A stretch of 31,686 nucleotides of DNA from a virus, in the IMG/VR virus record IMGVR_UViG_3300021379_002068, positions 1 to 31,686 of that record. One strand, 5' to 3'. Below are positions 17,759 through 25,270 of the stretch, one piece after another (position 1 is the stretch's first letter; each line of letters starts with the position of its first letter). The notes under the pieces were generated by a model, which was given only the letters and a program-made list of their open reading frames with translations, ran no database searches and had not been told where the DNA came from. Both the position numbers and the translations under genes were made by a program.

Positions 17759-18669
17759 TGTAAATAAAATGTTTGATGATGTTGTAGGCTAGAGCTAAAA
17801 TGATTAAATAATTTATTGTAATTTATATCTACATTATATTGTAAATTGGGAACGCTAATTTCAGAGATATTTTCTATAATTTTATTACCGTTCGCTATTG
17901 CTATATGTTTATTAAATGTATTAATAGATTGTTTGTTATTTACATCAATAAATGTATCACAGTTTTTGTGTAGATATTGCATATTTGCTATGTCGCATGA
18001 TGATGAATTAAGTATTAGTATATATTTGGTAAGATCAGTCATATATTCTTGACTTGTACGAGATATAAAATCATATATATCTTTGATTATATTATTGTTG
18101 GTATTGTTCAGTAATAATATTAACGAATGGTTATATATACTAGGTAAAATTTTACCAAAATATGATATTAATCTATATACTAGATTTTGATCTGTTGTCA
18201 TGTCTAATATGCAATAAAATTTTGAAGTGTATTGATAAAACTTTAGATCTATGGATTTTTGTTGTTGATCTGATAGTTCTAAACAATTATCTTGATCTAG
18301 TATATTGCAATCTATGCCGTTGTGTTTAAGTATATCTCTTTCTATTTCTGTAGAAACCACAATATTACTATAGTCTTGGTAAATTTTAATATCTTCTAGT
18401 ATATCAAATATAGGAATAAGAACACTTTGCTTGCATATGCTGTTGATTGATGTGTCAGATAGATATTTATGCTCTATAATAGTATCTATGTCAGTTATGA
18501 TTGGTTTATTATCCAAAAACGATATAGATTCCGGTATATCTGCATTATCTGGGCCATAATTTCTAGCGTATACATTATATCCTAATGTAGTAATATATTG
18601 TAAATTTATTCTTGATTGTATACCTAGTAAAGATTGAGATTTATATGGACCAATATAGAGTATATTCAT
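17737..18669 (-). CDS. Diverged glycosyltransferase-like protein
   Basis: 310 residues starting MNILYIGPYKSQSLLGIQSR, which is a typical GT-B N-terminal strand-loop-helix. SNIVVSTEIERDILKHNGI resembles the region just before the domain linker in GT4 enzymes, where the protein partner is checked (VSTxxxxxxLxxxGI). The second half has strands such as KFYCILDMTT and KYILILNSS but no E-x7-E donor motif. It is very rich in Ile, Asn and Asp and looks fast-evolving. It directly follows the 549-residue transferase gene (1-base gap), so the two may act in series. Confidence 0.5.
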   Translation of the reverse strand: MNILYIGPYKSQSLLGIQSRINLQYITTLGYNVYARNYGPDNADIPESISFLDNKPIITDIDTIIEHKYLSDTSINSICKQSVLIPIFDILEDIKIYQDYSNIVVSTEIERDILKHNGIDCNILDQDNCLELSDQQQKSIDLKFYQYTSKFYCILDMTTDQNLVYRLISYFGKILPSIYNHSLILLLNNTNNNIIKDIYDFISRTSQEYMTDLTKYILILNSSSCDIANMQYLHKNCDTFIDVNNKQSINTFNKHIAIANGNKIIENISEISVPNLQYNVDINYNKLFNHFSSSLQHHQTFYLQWQNILK

Positions 18670-18670
18670 A

Positions 18671-20320
18671 TTATATAGATGATTTTAGGTGCGCGTACTG
18701 GATAAAGTCTTCCTGTGTATATGCTTGGCTGTCTTCTATGTTTTTTACCATATTATTATATTCTATGAAGTTATTCATTACGTCAACAGCATTAGACATT
18801 GTATAAGGCGATATTCTACTACCTGTTTGTTCGAAACCGTAATCCACATTCTTAAGAAGTTCAAATAGATAGCCCATATCTAATCGTCTAGATAAATAAC
18901 TATGATTTTTAATTAGATTGATCATATAGCTAATATTAGCCATATTGTGTGATGAATATTTTACCGGTTGGTGATGATTTAATTTTATGGTTTGCTGTTG
19001 TTCTAGTTTTTCGATACTTAAAGAATCAAAATATTTTTGCCACTTTAGAGCTATATTTTCCCAATTATAATGCTTGACTGTGAGATCTCTTACTTTTTTT
19101 CTCTTCTTTTCTCTCATTTCTTCAGGACTGGAAACAAATCTCATGATATGCTCTACCAATTCCTCATTCTGAGGATAAACTCTTATGGCCTTGGTTTCCA
19201 TCTCCTTAAAATGTACAGCAGCATTTATTGGATATGCATTCAGTTTTTGAATAATGTCTTCCATCGCGCTATACCTCACTGTGCATAATGGCACACCACA
19301 GGCTCCTGCCTCTACTTGCGGCATACCAAAACCTTCGCATATAGCATATTGAACATAAATATCAAATATGTTGTATATAGCACATAGTTCATTTTCGGTC
19401 ACTCCGTTAGTAACCGAACTAAGGGTTACATTTCTGTTTAAGCAGTGAGGACAGACTATCTGTGTGCCAGCAAATGTTCTGCATAGAATTTTATTACATG
19501 TTGCGCATTTGTATGTGAATAATACTTTATTAGAGACTTTGTGATCTTTTAGTAATTCCGGTATATCCCATCCCATATCTGGATAGCTAGAATGTAAATA
19601 TAGAAAAAGTTTAGATTTTAATTCTTTATTATCTGTTTTTTCTAAGCATTTACTAAATGATGATATTAATTCCGGTAGGAGTTTTCTTTTTTGATTTCTC
19701 ATAACGGAACCTATGATTATAGCATCTTGTTTTATTTGAAGAGCGTTTCTAACTTCCTGCCTATTAAGAGGATGGAACACAGTCGTATTAACACCCGGAG
19801 ATGCTGTATCAATATAGTTGATTTTATTTTTTGTTTGTTTCTTTAAAACGTCGGCTCCCCAATCAGAATAAGTGAATATCGCATCGGCAGATAAGAATGT
19901 GTCTAGCCACGGTTCTTGTTGGGGTGCTGAATCTACCGTAGGCATTAATACCCAGTTAAACCTATCTCTTAAAGGTGAATTTTTAACATATGAAGACATC
20001 CAATAATCTCTAACATCTACAACAACATGTGGCTTAAAGTCTAATACCGTTTTATCGAATCTCCATTTACCGAATTGATTTTCGCCATTAGAATTATAAG
20101 CATTAAATCTAGGATCATCTTTTTTTACAGCATTAGCATAGTATTTCCATCTAATTATCTGGTCTCTTGGATCATTTACAAATCCGTACGAAGCCAATTC
20201 CGCTAATTCATACTTTCCACTATCATAAAGTCTTGATATAAGTTCTCTGGTGTAATTCGCAAAACCAGAGTTCAAGAAGCTAGCTTCTGTATTAAATAAT
20301 ATTCTTAGTTTTTGATTCAT
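18671..20320 (-). CDS. GT4-like glycosyltransferase with an inserted zinc ribbon
   Basis: 549 residues starting MNQKLRILFNTEASF, a GT-B N-terminal start. WVLMPTVDSAP, then FTYSDWGADVL, then DTASPGVNTTVFHPL mark the end of the N domain and the linker. IIIGSVMRNQKRKLLPELI opens the nucleotide-sugar domain. ICEGFGMPQVEAGACGVPL carries the GT4 donor signature, with Glu at about 329 and 337. Between them, residues 272-293 (CATC ... CPHC) form a zinc ribbon that ordinary GT4 enzymes lack. After residue ~430 there is a ~115-residue C-terminal extension of unknown role. It is the best-preserved and first transferase of the cluster, so it is probably the active core enzyme. It may build a glycan on the virion or host surface, or on modified DNA. 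No ribosome site is obvious before the ATG. Confidence 0.8.
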   Translation of the reverse strand: MNQKLRILFNTEASFLNSGFANYTRELISRLYDSGKYELAELASYGFVNDPRDQIIRWKYYANAVKKDDPRFNAYNSNGENQFGKWRFDKTVLDFKPHVVVDVRDYWMSSYVKNSPLRDRFNWVLMPTVDSAPQQEPWLDTFLSADAIFTYSDWGADVLKKQTKNKINYIDTASPGVNTTVFHPLNRQEVRNALQIKQDAIIIGSVMRNQKRKLLPELISSFSKCLEKTDNKELKSKLFLYLHSSYPDMGWDIPELLKDHKVSNKVLFTYKCATCNKILCRTFAGTQIVCPHCLNRNVTLSSVTNGVTENELCAIYNIFDIYVQYAICEGFGMPQVEAGACGVPLCTVRYSAMEDIIQKLNAYPINAAVHFKEMETKAIRVYPQNEELVEHIMRFVSSPEEMREKKRKKVRDLTVKHYNWENIALKWQKYFDSLSIEKLEQQQTIKLNHHQPVKYSSHNMANISYMINLIKNHSYLSRRLDMGYLFELLKNVDYGFEQTGSRISPYTMSNAVDVMNNFIEYNNMVKNIEDSQAYTQEDFIQYAHLKSSI

Positions 20321-20332
20321 TATATATAGAAA

Positions 20333-20360
20333 CCCGATACGGGGACATGCCCCGTTCGGG
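20333..20360 (-). terminator. GC-rich hairpin, probable terminator after ssb
   Basis: CCCGA and ACGGGG pair with CCCCGT and TCGGG around a 4-6 base loop, with one bulged base. It is the most GC-rich spot in an AT-rich region. On the minus strand it follows ssb and is followed by TTTCTATATAT. This fits a Rho-independent terminator with a weak U tract, separating ssb from the glycan cluster. Some read-through into the cluster is likely, since no separate promoter was recognised. Confidence 0.6.
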
Positions 20361-20378
20361 TATTTGGTATGACATTAA

Positions 20379-20762
20379 TTAAAAAGCTACTACTTCTTCT
20401 CTGTCGCTACTGCTAGATGATTGGTTAGCTCTGCTAAGTTTGGTGATTTTAGAAAAGTTATTTACCCTAACCTTTAAGCTGCTATGCTTCACACCGTCCT
20501 TTTCCCATACATCATTCCGTAATGATCCTTCCACCATTACCAAATCACCCTTTTTGAATGATTCTCCGATGATTGATGCTCCTGTATCCCAAGCTTCGCA
20601 ATTAATGAAGGATGTAATTTTATCCTTATCGCCACTTGCTTTGGTATATTCACGAGAAACAGCAATAGTAAAATTTACCACATGCGTTTCTTTGTTTCCC
20701 GTAACAACCTGTCGCAATTCTGGATCTCTAACAACGTTTCCTCTCAAAATCGTAATATTCAT
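20379..20762 (-). CDS. ssb: Single-stranded DNA-binding protein
   Basis: 127 residues. Start ATG 20762 is 7 bases after AGGAG; a TTG one codon upstream is not needed. The OB-fold is typical of bacterial SSB: ITILRGNVVRDPELR, then VVNFTIAVSREYT, then SFINCEAWDTGA, then KKGDLVMVEGSLRNDVWE. It coats single-stranded DNA and protects it during replication and recombination. A short Ser-rich linker leads to the tail DREEVVAF. Bacterial SSB tails end in an acidic stretch plus IPF or similar, which recruits partner proteins. Here the last Phe and some acidic residues are kept but the tip is changed. It follows the C-terminal polymerase half and has its own strong promoter. Confidence 0.93.
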   Translation of the reverse strand: MNITILRGNVVRDPELRQVVTGNKETHVVNFTIAVSREYTKASGDKDKITSFINCEAWDTGASIIGESFKKGDLVMVEGSLRNDVWEKDGVKHSSLKVRVNNFSKITKLSRANQSSSSSDREEVVAF

Positions 20763-20797
20763 CAAAATTCTCCTAAAAAGGGTTTAAGTTAATAACT

Positions 20798-20826
20798 ATT
20801 ATAACACATCGACACTTCGATGTCAA
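20798..20826 (-). promoter_or_regulatory. Perfect consensus sigma-70 promoter for ssb
   Basis: On the minus strand, TTGACA (20826-20821) and TATAAT (20803-20798) are both exact consensus boxes, separated by exactly 17 bases. Transcription would start near 20790, about 28 bases before the ssb ATG and just upstream of its ribosome site. The -35 box overlaps the stop codon of the C-terminal polymerase gene. It implies use of the host vegetative RNA polymerase and high, probably early, expression of ssb separately from the upstream operon. Confidence 0.85.
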
Positions 20827-20833
20827 GACATCG
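20806..20833. promoter_or_regulatory. Two overlapping palindromes, possible operator
   Basis: ACATCGA-CACT-TCGATGT (20806-20823) has perfect 7-bp arms and fills the spacer and -35 box of the ssb promoter. CGATGTC-AA-GACATCG (20818-20833) is a second perfect 7-bp inverted repeat sharing one arm. Three half-sites of the type ACATCG in alternating orientation would suit a dimeric repressor that blocks polymerase. The second repeat could instead be a short hairpin at the end of the polymerase transcript. No cognate regulator gene was recognised in this window. Confidence 0.5.
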
Positions 20834-22460
20834 GTTCAAAACACTTTTCTACTATAAAAGAGTCTTTATTCTTGTTTTTTTGTCCCATGAAAATTAACAC
20901 ATTTCCTGGCGTAAGATTATTTCTAAAAATGGAGAACTGATCAGGAAAAAGTACGACTGAATCTATGGAACCACTTTGGTCCTGCACTGTAACAAATGCC
21001 ATTTCCTTTCCTGGAGTTTTTCCCTTTTTTGTTTTAACGATATTGATATCTGTAATTTCTGCCGCTAATATTATTTTTTTGCTTACAGGATCGTTCTTAA
21101 ACAGTTTGCAATCGCTATTAGTCATGCTAATGTCATAACTGTCGATTTTGGAACAGCTAATACTTGTACCCAAAAGTTCATGCTCCATATCTGATAGCCA
21201 CTCTATCTTGTCTTCTAGAGAATAAGGCGGATTGTTTAAATTATTAATAGAATCTTGTATGATTGATTTTCTGTTTTTATTAATCTTTATATTATTATCA
21301 CTGAGTAAGTTTTTTAAGATTTCTTTCAGTTTTGACTCGGCAGTTGTACTAAAATCAAAATTATTGATAACATATGCCTTCTCTTTGTTTGTTAAAATAT
21401 TTATTGTCTCAAGTTCCAGCAACATTGTTGTTCTTGTTTTTTTGGTATAATCTAACGCACCAGACATAATGAGAGATTTAGCAGCATTCACATTGATATT
21501 AGATAGAATTTTAAATGATACCTCTATACCGTTATTTAGGTTGATGTTATCGTATTCATTGATCAGTTTATTGATTTTTTGAAAGACGGATAGTCCTACT
21601 CCTTTTATGTCAGTAAGCCCAAAATAAATCTTTTTATCTCTTAGGGTGAATAGTTGATTTTTTAATCTCAGGTCTGGATTTGACACATAGATGTCCATCT
21701 CTAAGGCATTTCGGACCAATTCTTTTATCTCTTGGTGAGGGTCTATTTTATCCTTAGCAAATCTGAGATATGACGCAAAGAATATCCTAGGAAAATGACA
21801 TTTAGTATATGCTGAAAGATAAGCGTTGATAGCGTATGATATAGCATGGCTCTTATTAAAAGAATATCTCTGACTTTTTTCTATCCAACCAAATATCTCT
21901 TTTGCTTCATCGCTGTTGACAACATCAACCTTCTTGCATCCTCTGATAAACTTTTTTTTGATTTTTGCCATTTCTTCTGGTTTCTTTTTTCCGATAGCTT
22001 TTCTTAACATATCGGCTTCCTGTAGGTCGAAACCCGCAATGGTTTGCACTATCTGCATAGCCTGTTCCTGATATATCATTTCTCCATAAGTGTTTTCTAA
22101 AATAGGACGTAGAGACTCATGATAGTAATCGATAGATTCTTCACCGTTTTTTTTATCAATATAGTGATTACTCACATTTTTGCCGTCTCTAACAGCTTCT
22201 AAGCAACCTGGTCTCAAGATACTAATTAAGGCAGCTAACTGTTCTATATTTTCTGGTTTTAGCTTTTTAGCCATCATCTGACCAAGCCTGGACTCAAGCT
22301 GAAAACACCCTTTAGTGTTGCCAGATCCTATTAGATCCCAGCATAGCTTGCACTCTAAATTAATGCCCTCCACATTTGGATCAAAATCAATCAAAGGATG
22401 ATCATGTGTTTTACTGATCATATCAAAACTGCAGCCACATGGAAATTTATAACGATCCAT
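20823..22460 (-). CDS. dnaE: DNA polymerase III alpha subunit, C-terminal half
   Basis: 545 residues; AAGGA lies 5 bases before the ATG. It lines up with bacterial DnaE from just after the third catalytic Asp. It opens with CFQLESRLGQMM (about 52-63), then LISILRPG, then ENTYGEMIYQEQAMQI (about 122-137). These are followed by ADMLRKAIGKKKPEEMAK and RYSFNKSHAISYA (198-210, fingers), then IYFGLTDIKGVG (helix-hairpin-helix region). It ends with a C-terminal OB-fold starting near KKIILAAEITDI. The first 45 residues are unusual: Cys 8, 10, 37 and 40 (CGC and CKLC) suggest a small zinc site right at the split. The tau-binding C-terminal domain seems absent. On its own it has no catalytic triad, so it must work with the N-terminal half (23364-25244). 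Confidence 0.9.
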   Translation of the reverse strand: MDRYKFPCGCSFDMISKTHDHPLIDFDPNVEGINLECKLCWDLIGSGNTKGCFQLESRLGQMMAKKLKPENIEQLAALISILRPGCLEAVRDGKNVSNHYIDKKNGEESIDYYHESLRPILENTYGEMIYQEQAMQIVQTIAGFDLQEADMLRKAIGKKKPEEMAKIKKKFIRGCKKVDVVNSDEAKEIFGWIEKSQRYSFNKSHAISYAINAYLSAYTKCHFPRIFFASYLRFAKDKIDPHQEIKELVRNALEMDIYVSNPDLRLKNQLFTLRDKKIYFGLTDIKGVGLSVFQKINKLINEYDNINLNNGIEVSFKILSNINVNAAKSLIMSGALDYTKKTRTTMLLELETINILTNKEKAYVINNFDFSTTAESKLKEILKNLLSDNNIKINKNRKSIIQDSINNLNNPPYSLEDKIEWLSDMEHELLGTSISCSKIDSYDISMTNSDCKLFKNDPVSKKIILAAEITDINIVKTKKGKTPGKEMAFVTVQDQSGSIDSVVLFPDQFSIFRNNLTPGNVLIFMGQKNKNKDSFIVEKCFEPMS

Positions 22461-22481
22461 TATAGTCCTTAAACAAATATA

Positions 22482-23177
22482 TTAAGCCAAAAAAGAATTC
22501 TTAAATTTGATTTTTGCACAGAGGTTTCTGTGAAGTCTGAGGAATCTTATCATTATTTCTGCGGTATCCTTCACATCTTTTAGAGCGTCATGAGCCCCGT
22601 CTTTATCGATACCAAAATAGTCTCTAAGATTATCCAGAGTATAGTTTTTTAGTTCAGTATTACCTTCAAACCAATAGAATATAATATGCATTATATCTAT
22701 CATATCTCTCGGATAAAAAATATTTGACTTGTTTTCCTTCTTGTCTATATTTCCATATTTTTGAGATAGCCTGTCTGTTATTTTTAAGTCAAATCTGTTG
22801 ATATTATAGCCTGCAGCTATAGGAGCTGTAAACATACTTTTCTTACTTTTACGAATGTGATAAAGATCTAAGTATGACATAAACATTTTCCAGCCCTGTT
22901 CCTGTTTCTGGTATCCTTGCCAGGCTTTGAGGATGTCCTGTGAAGAACACCCTCGCACCTTGGCATGAAAATCTAGAACATCAGAGTCAGAATAATCATA
23001 ATCATTATCTGTTTCTAGTTTTTCTGGTTTTAGAGATATGTTAAATTCTGAATCTTTAACTATCTCAAGTTTCTTAGGGTCCACAATTACAGCAGCAATT
23101 TGAACCGGACTACATACTGAAGGATTGGCTCCGTCAGTTTCTAAATCAAAAACACAAATTTTCTGTATATTAGCCAT
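22482..23177 (-). CDS. DEDDh 3'-5' exonuclease (proofreading, epsilon-like)
   Basis: 231 residues, overlapping the upstream small gene by 8 bases. All four DEDDh acidic positions and the catalytic His are visible: FDLETDG (Asp 11, Glu 13), GYNINRFDLK (Asp 130), and GAHDALKDVKDTAEI (His 196, Asp 201). This is the DnaQ/epsilon family, which removes mispaired 3' ends during synthesis. The extra length over a minimal domain lies mainly between the first and second motifs. It sits between the two halves of the polymerase, which strongly suggests it is the dedicated proofreader of that enzyme. A clamp-binding motif was not recognised. Confidence 0.9.
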   Translation of the reverse strand: MANIQKICVFDLETDGANPSVCSPVQIAAVIVDPKKLEIVKDSEFNISLKPEKLETDNDYDYSDSDVLDFHAKVRGCSSQDILKAWQGYQKQEQGWKMFMSYLDLYHIRKSKKSMFTAPIAAGYNINRFDLKITDRLSQKYGNIDKKENKSNIFYPRDMIDIMHIIFYWFEGNTELKNYTLDNLRDYFGIDKDGAHDALKDVKDTAEIMIRFLRLHRNLCAKIKFKNSFLA

Positions 23178-23361
23178 TTTCCTTTAAAATCTGAACTGGG
23201 GTACTGTCCTTAAAAAAAGCTCTTTTTGATGCGTTGGAGGATTCTTGACAATTAATAGATTTACAGCAAGTAATTTTGGTATTCTTTAGCTTGGTATATT
23301 CTTTATCGTTCACATAAAAAACTTGACCAACTTTAAGGGAACCGAAGGTAGTATTTATCAT
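23170..23361 (-). CDS. Small conserved phage protein (CCKSIN type)
   Basis: 63 residues, starting at ATG 23361 (MINTTFGSLKVGQ), directly after the TAA of the N-terminal polymerase gene. A longer frame to 23397 overlaps that gene and is less likely. The order is LKVGQVFYVNDKEYTKL, then ITCCKSINCQ, then a short ending PVQIL. I recall many small phage proteins with this build (strand, hydrophobic turn, CCKS[IV]N) without a known role. It probably forms a small beta barrel. Its place inside the split polymerase operon could mean it helps the polymerase, but such proteins also occur away from polymerases. Confidence 0.65.
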   Translation of the reverse strand: MINTTFGSLKVGQVFYVNDKEYTKLKNTKITCCKSINCQESSNASKRAFFKDSTPVQILKENG

Positions 23362-23363
23362 TT

Positions 23364-25244
23364 TTATGCTCCGTTTTTTAACAAATCTGAAATACACATA
23401 ATTTTGTCAAGCATTGCGATACCGAGAACATCAAACTTGATAACACCTATGCTTTCCAGATCCTGCATCTCCATACCTGCTATGGTTTGTTTGTTTTTAG
23501 TATCATATACCATCGGACATACCGAGTCAAGGCTTGACTTACTAATAACTACACCGGCAGCATGCTTGGATTGATTGGATTTTGTTCCTTCTAATCGTAT
23601 AGCTTGTTCAAATCTTTTTGCTAAAGGGCCTAATAATTCACCATTTTTGTCTTTATAGCACCATTGTTTTAATTGGTCGGCATGATTTTCGAGTGTCCAT
23701 TTTATGATAGAAGATTCTCCAGTGGCTTCTTTCATTTCTTGTAAACTATCAGCAATTTTAGCTTCATCGGGAATGTTCTTTGTTATATCGTTCATTTCTT
23801 GGAATGAAATATTTCCATACACTCTAAGTACCTCTTTTAATGCGCCTCTACCTTTCATAGTATTGAATGTTATCATTTGAGATACTTTATCATGTCCATA
23901 CTTACCTTTTATGTATTCAATAACATCCTCTCTTTTATTAATTGGTACGTCGATATCTATATCTGGCATGGAAACCCTGCCATTGGTATTCCTTCCTGCA
24001 TTATAAAATCTTTCAAAGATCAATTGATATTTTATCGGGTCAATACTAGTTATTCCGATCAGATAAGACACCAAACACCCTGCTGCCGATCCTCTTCCCG
24101 GACCCGGTAACCAATTATTACCAGAAACATACCTTACTATATCTTGGACTATTAGGAAGTAACTCGACAGATCAGCGCCCTGCAAAACTCCGAGTTCATA
24201 TTTAATCCTATTTACATATTCTTCGTGATATTGTTTGTCTACATTATTTTGTATTTTTTCTAACCATCCATCACGACATAGTTGCCTTAGGTATTCATCT
24301 GGCCCACCCTGATCTGAGCAATCAAATTTTGGTAGTTGTGGTTGAGATAATATATTGTATTCTTCACACATGCTGTTAATGAGATTAGTATTTTCTATCT
24401 CTTCTTTTGTGTGATAATTAAACATTTCCTCAGTCGATAATATATGAAAATTATCAGACTGAAAAAAACAAGACATTGGCACCTTTTCATCATTAACTAT
24501 TTTTCTATTTATCTCATTCATGGTGGTGCGCAGATTATTACACAATAATATCCGTTGATCGAAGGCATCCTCTTTTTTACAATAGTGCGCATCTGGGGTG
24601 GCTACTATTTTAGTATTAGTGGTCTTTGACAACTCTCTTAGCATATTTGTTATTTCTATTTGTTCTGGATTATGCTCACTATCCATAAGTTGAGATTCTA
24701 AGAAAAAATTATCTTTACCAAACATAGCATTAAGTCTTGAGATTTCATTCAGTAGATTATCTCTAATATTAGCTTTGGCTAGTTTTGCCTTATGTGCCAA
24801 ATAAGAACCAAGATGTCCACATATACCGATTATGTTATTATCCAAAAGTTGTGCCAGCTTATCTATATCAAGCCTCGGTTTGTGGTAAAAATTTTCTGGC
24901 TTATTAGATTCGGAAACTATTTTTATAAGAGTTTTCCAGCCCTCATAATTTTTTGCTAAAACAACAAAATGACTCAATATAGAATTTTCAACGTCTTTAA
25001 TTGAACTATCTTGATCACATATATATAGTTCGCAACCAAGTATAGGTTTAATATTCTTGGCCTTCATTTGTTGATAAAACTGAACAGCACCAGATATAGA
25101 TCCATGATCTGTAATGGCACAAGTAGTCGATCCAATTTGAGCACACCTATTTGCAATATCTATAGGCTTGCTTAGTCCATCCAATAGAGAGTAGTGTGAT
25201 CTCTAGGAATGGACATGAAGAGGCGTGTATGCCGTCATGTCCAT
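23364..25244 (-). CDS. dnaE: DNA polymerase III alpha subunit, N-terminal half, with an in-frame TAG
   Basis: The open part runs from TTG 25184 (606 codons), but the expected start is ATG 25244, with AAGGGA 8 bases upstream. From there the frame reads MDMTAYTPLHVHS, TAG (25203-25205), RS, then HYSLLDGLSKP. The PHP domain continues with ITDHGSISGA, PILGCELYI, ICGHLGSYL and TPDAHY. The polymerase core follows (numbering from 25184): GPGRGSAAG (361-369), MPDIDID with catalytic Asp 408 and 410, KHAAGVVIS, and VIKFDVLG with Asp 585. These equal Asp 401, 403 and 555 of E. coli DnaE. The protein ends 21 residues later. There is no intein or fingers domain; the rest is encoded at 20823-22460. Whether the product starts at 25244 by recoding, or at an internal codon without the HVH motif, cannot be decided here. 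Confidence 0.88.
25185..25205 (-). other. Short hairpin beginning at the in-frame TAG
   Basis: In the mRNA of the polymerase gene, TAGAGA (25205-25200) pairs perfectly with TCTCTA (25190-25185) around a 9-base loop. The stem starts with the in-frame stop codon itself. It may be chance in AT-rich DNA, but its exact placement makes it a candidate recoding element. Confidence 0.35.
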
Positions 25245-25245
25245 T
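25208..25245 (-). promoter_or_regulatory. Inverted repeat covering the polymerase start codons
   Basis: AATGGACATGA (25208-25218) and TCATGTCCATT (25235-25245) are a perfect 11-bp inverted repeat with a 16-base loop; GGC and GCC inside can add three pairs. In the transcript it would bury both possible ATG codons (25244 and 25238) of the N-terminal polymerase half, leaving only the ribosome site free. It may limit translation until opened by upstream coupling. Confidence 0.5.
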
Positions 25246-25270
25246 ACAATTATCCCTTCTATATAAAAAA

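Noticed and set aside
22460-23400. Split intein joining the polymerase halves
   Set aside because: The N half ends 21 residues after VIKFDVLG with no intein blocks, and the C half starts without a C-intein or an HN-Cys/Ser junction.
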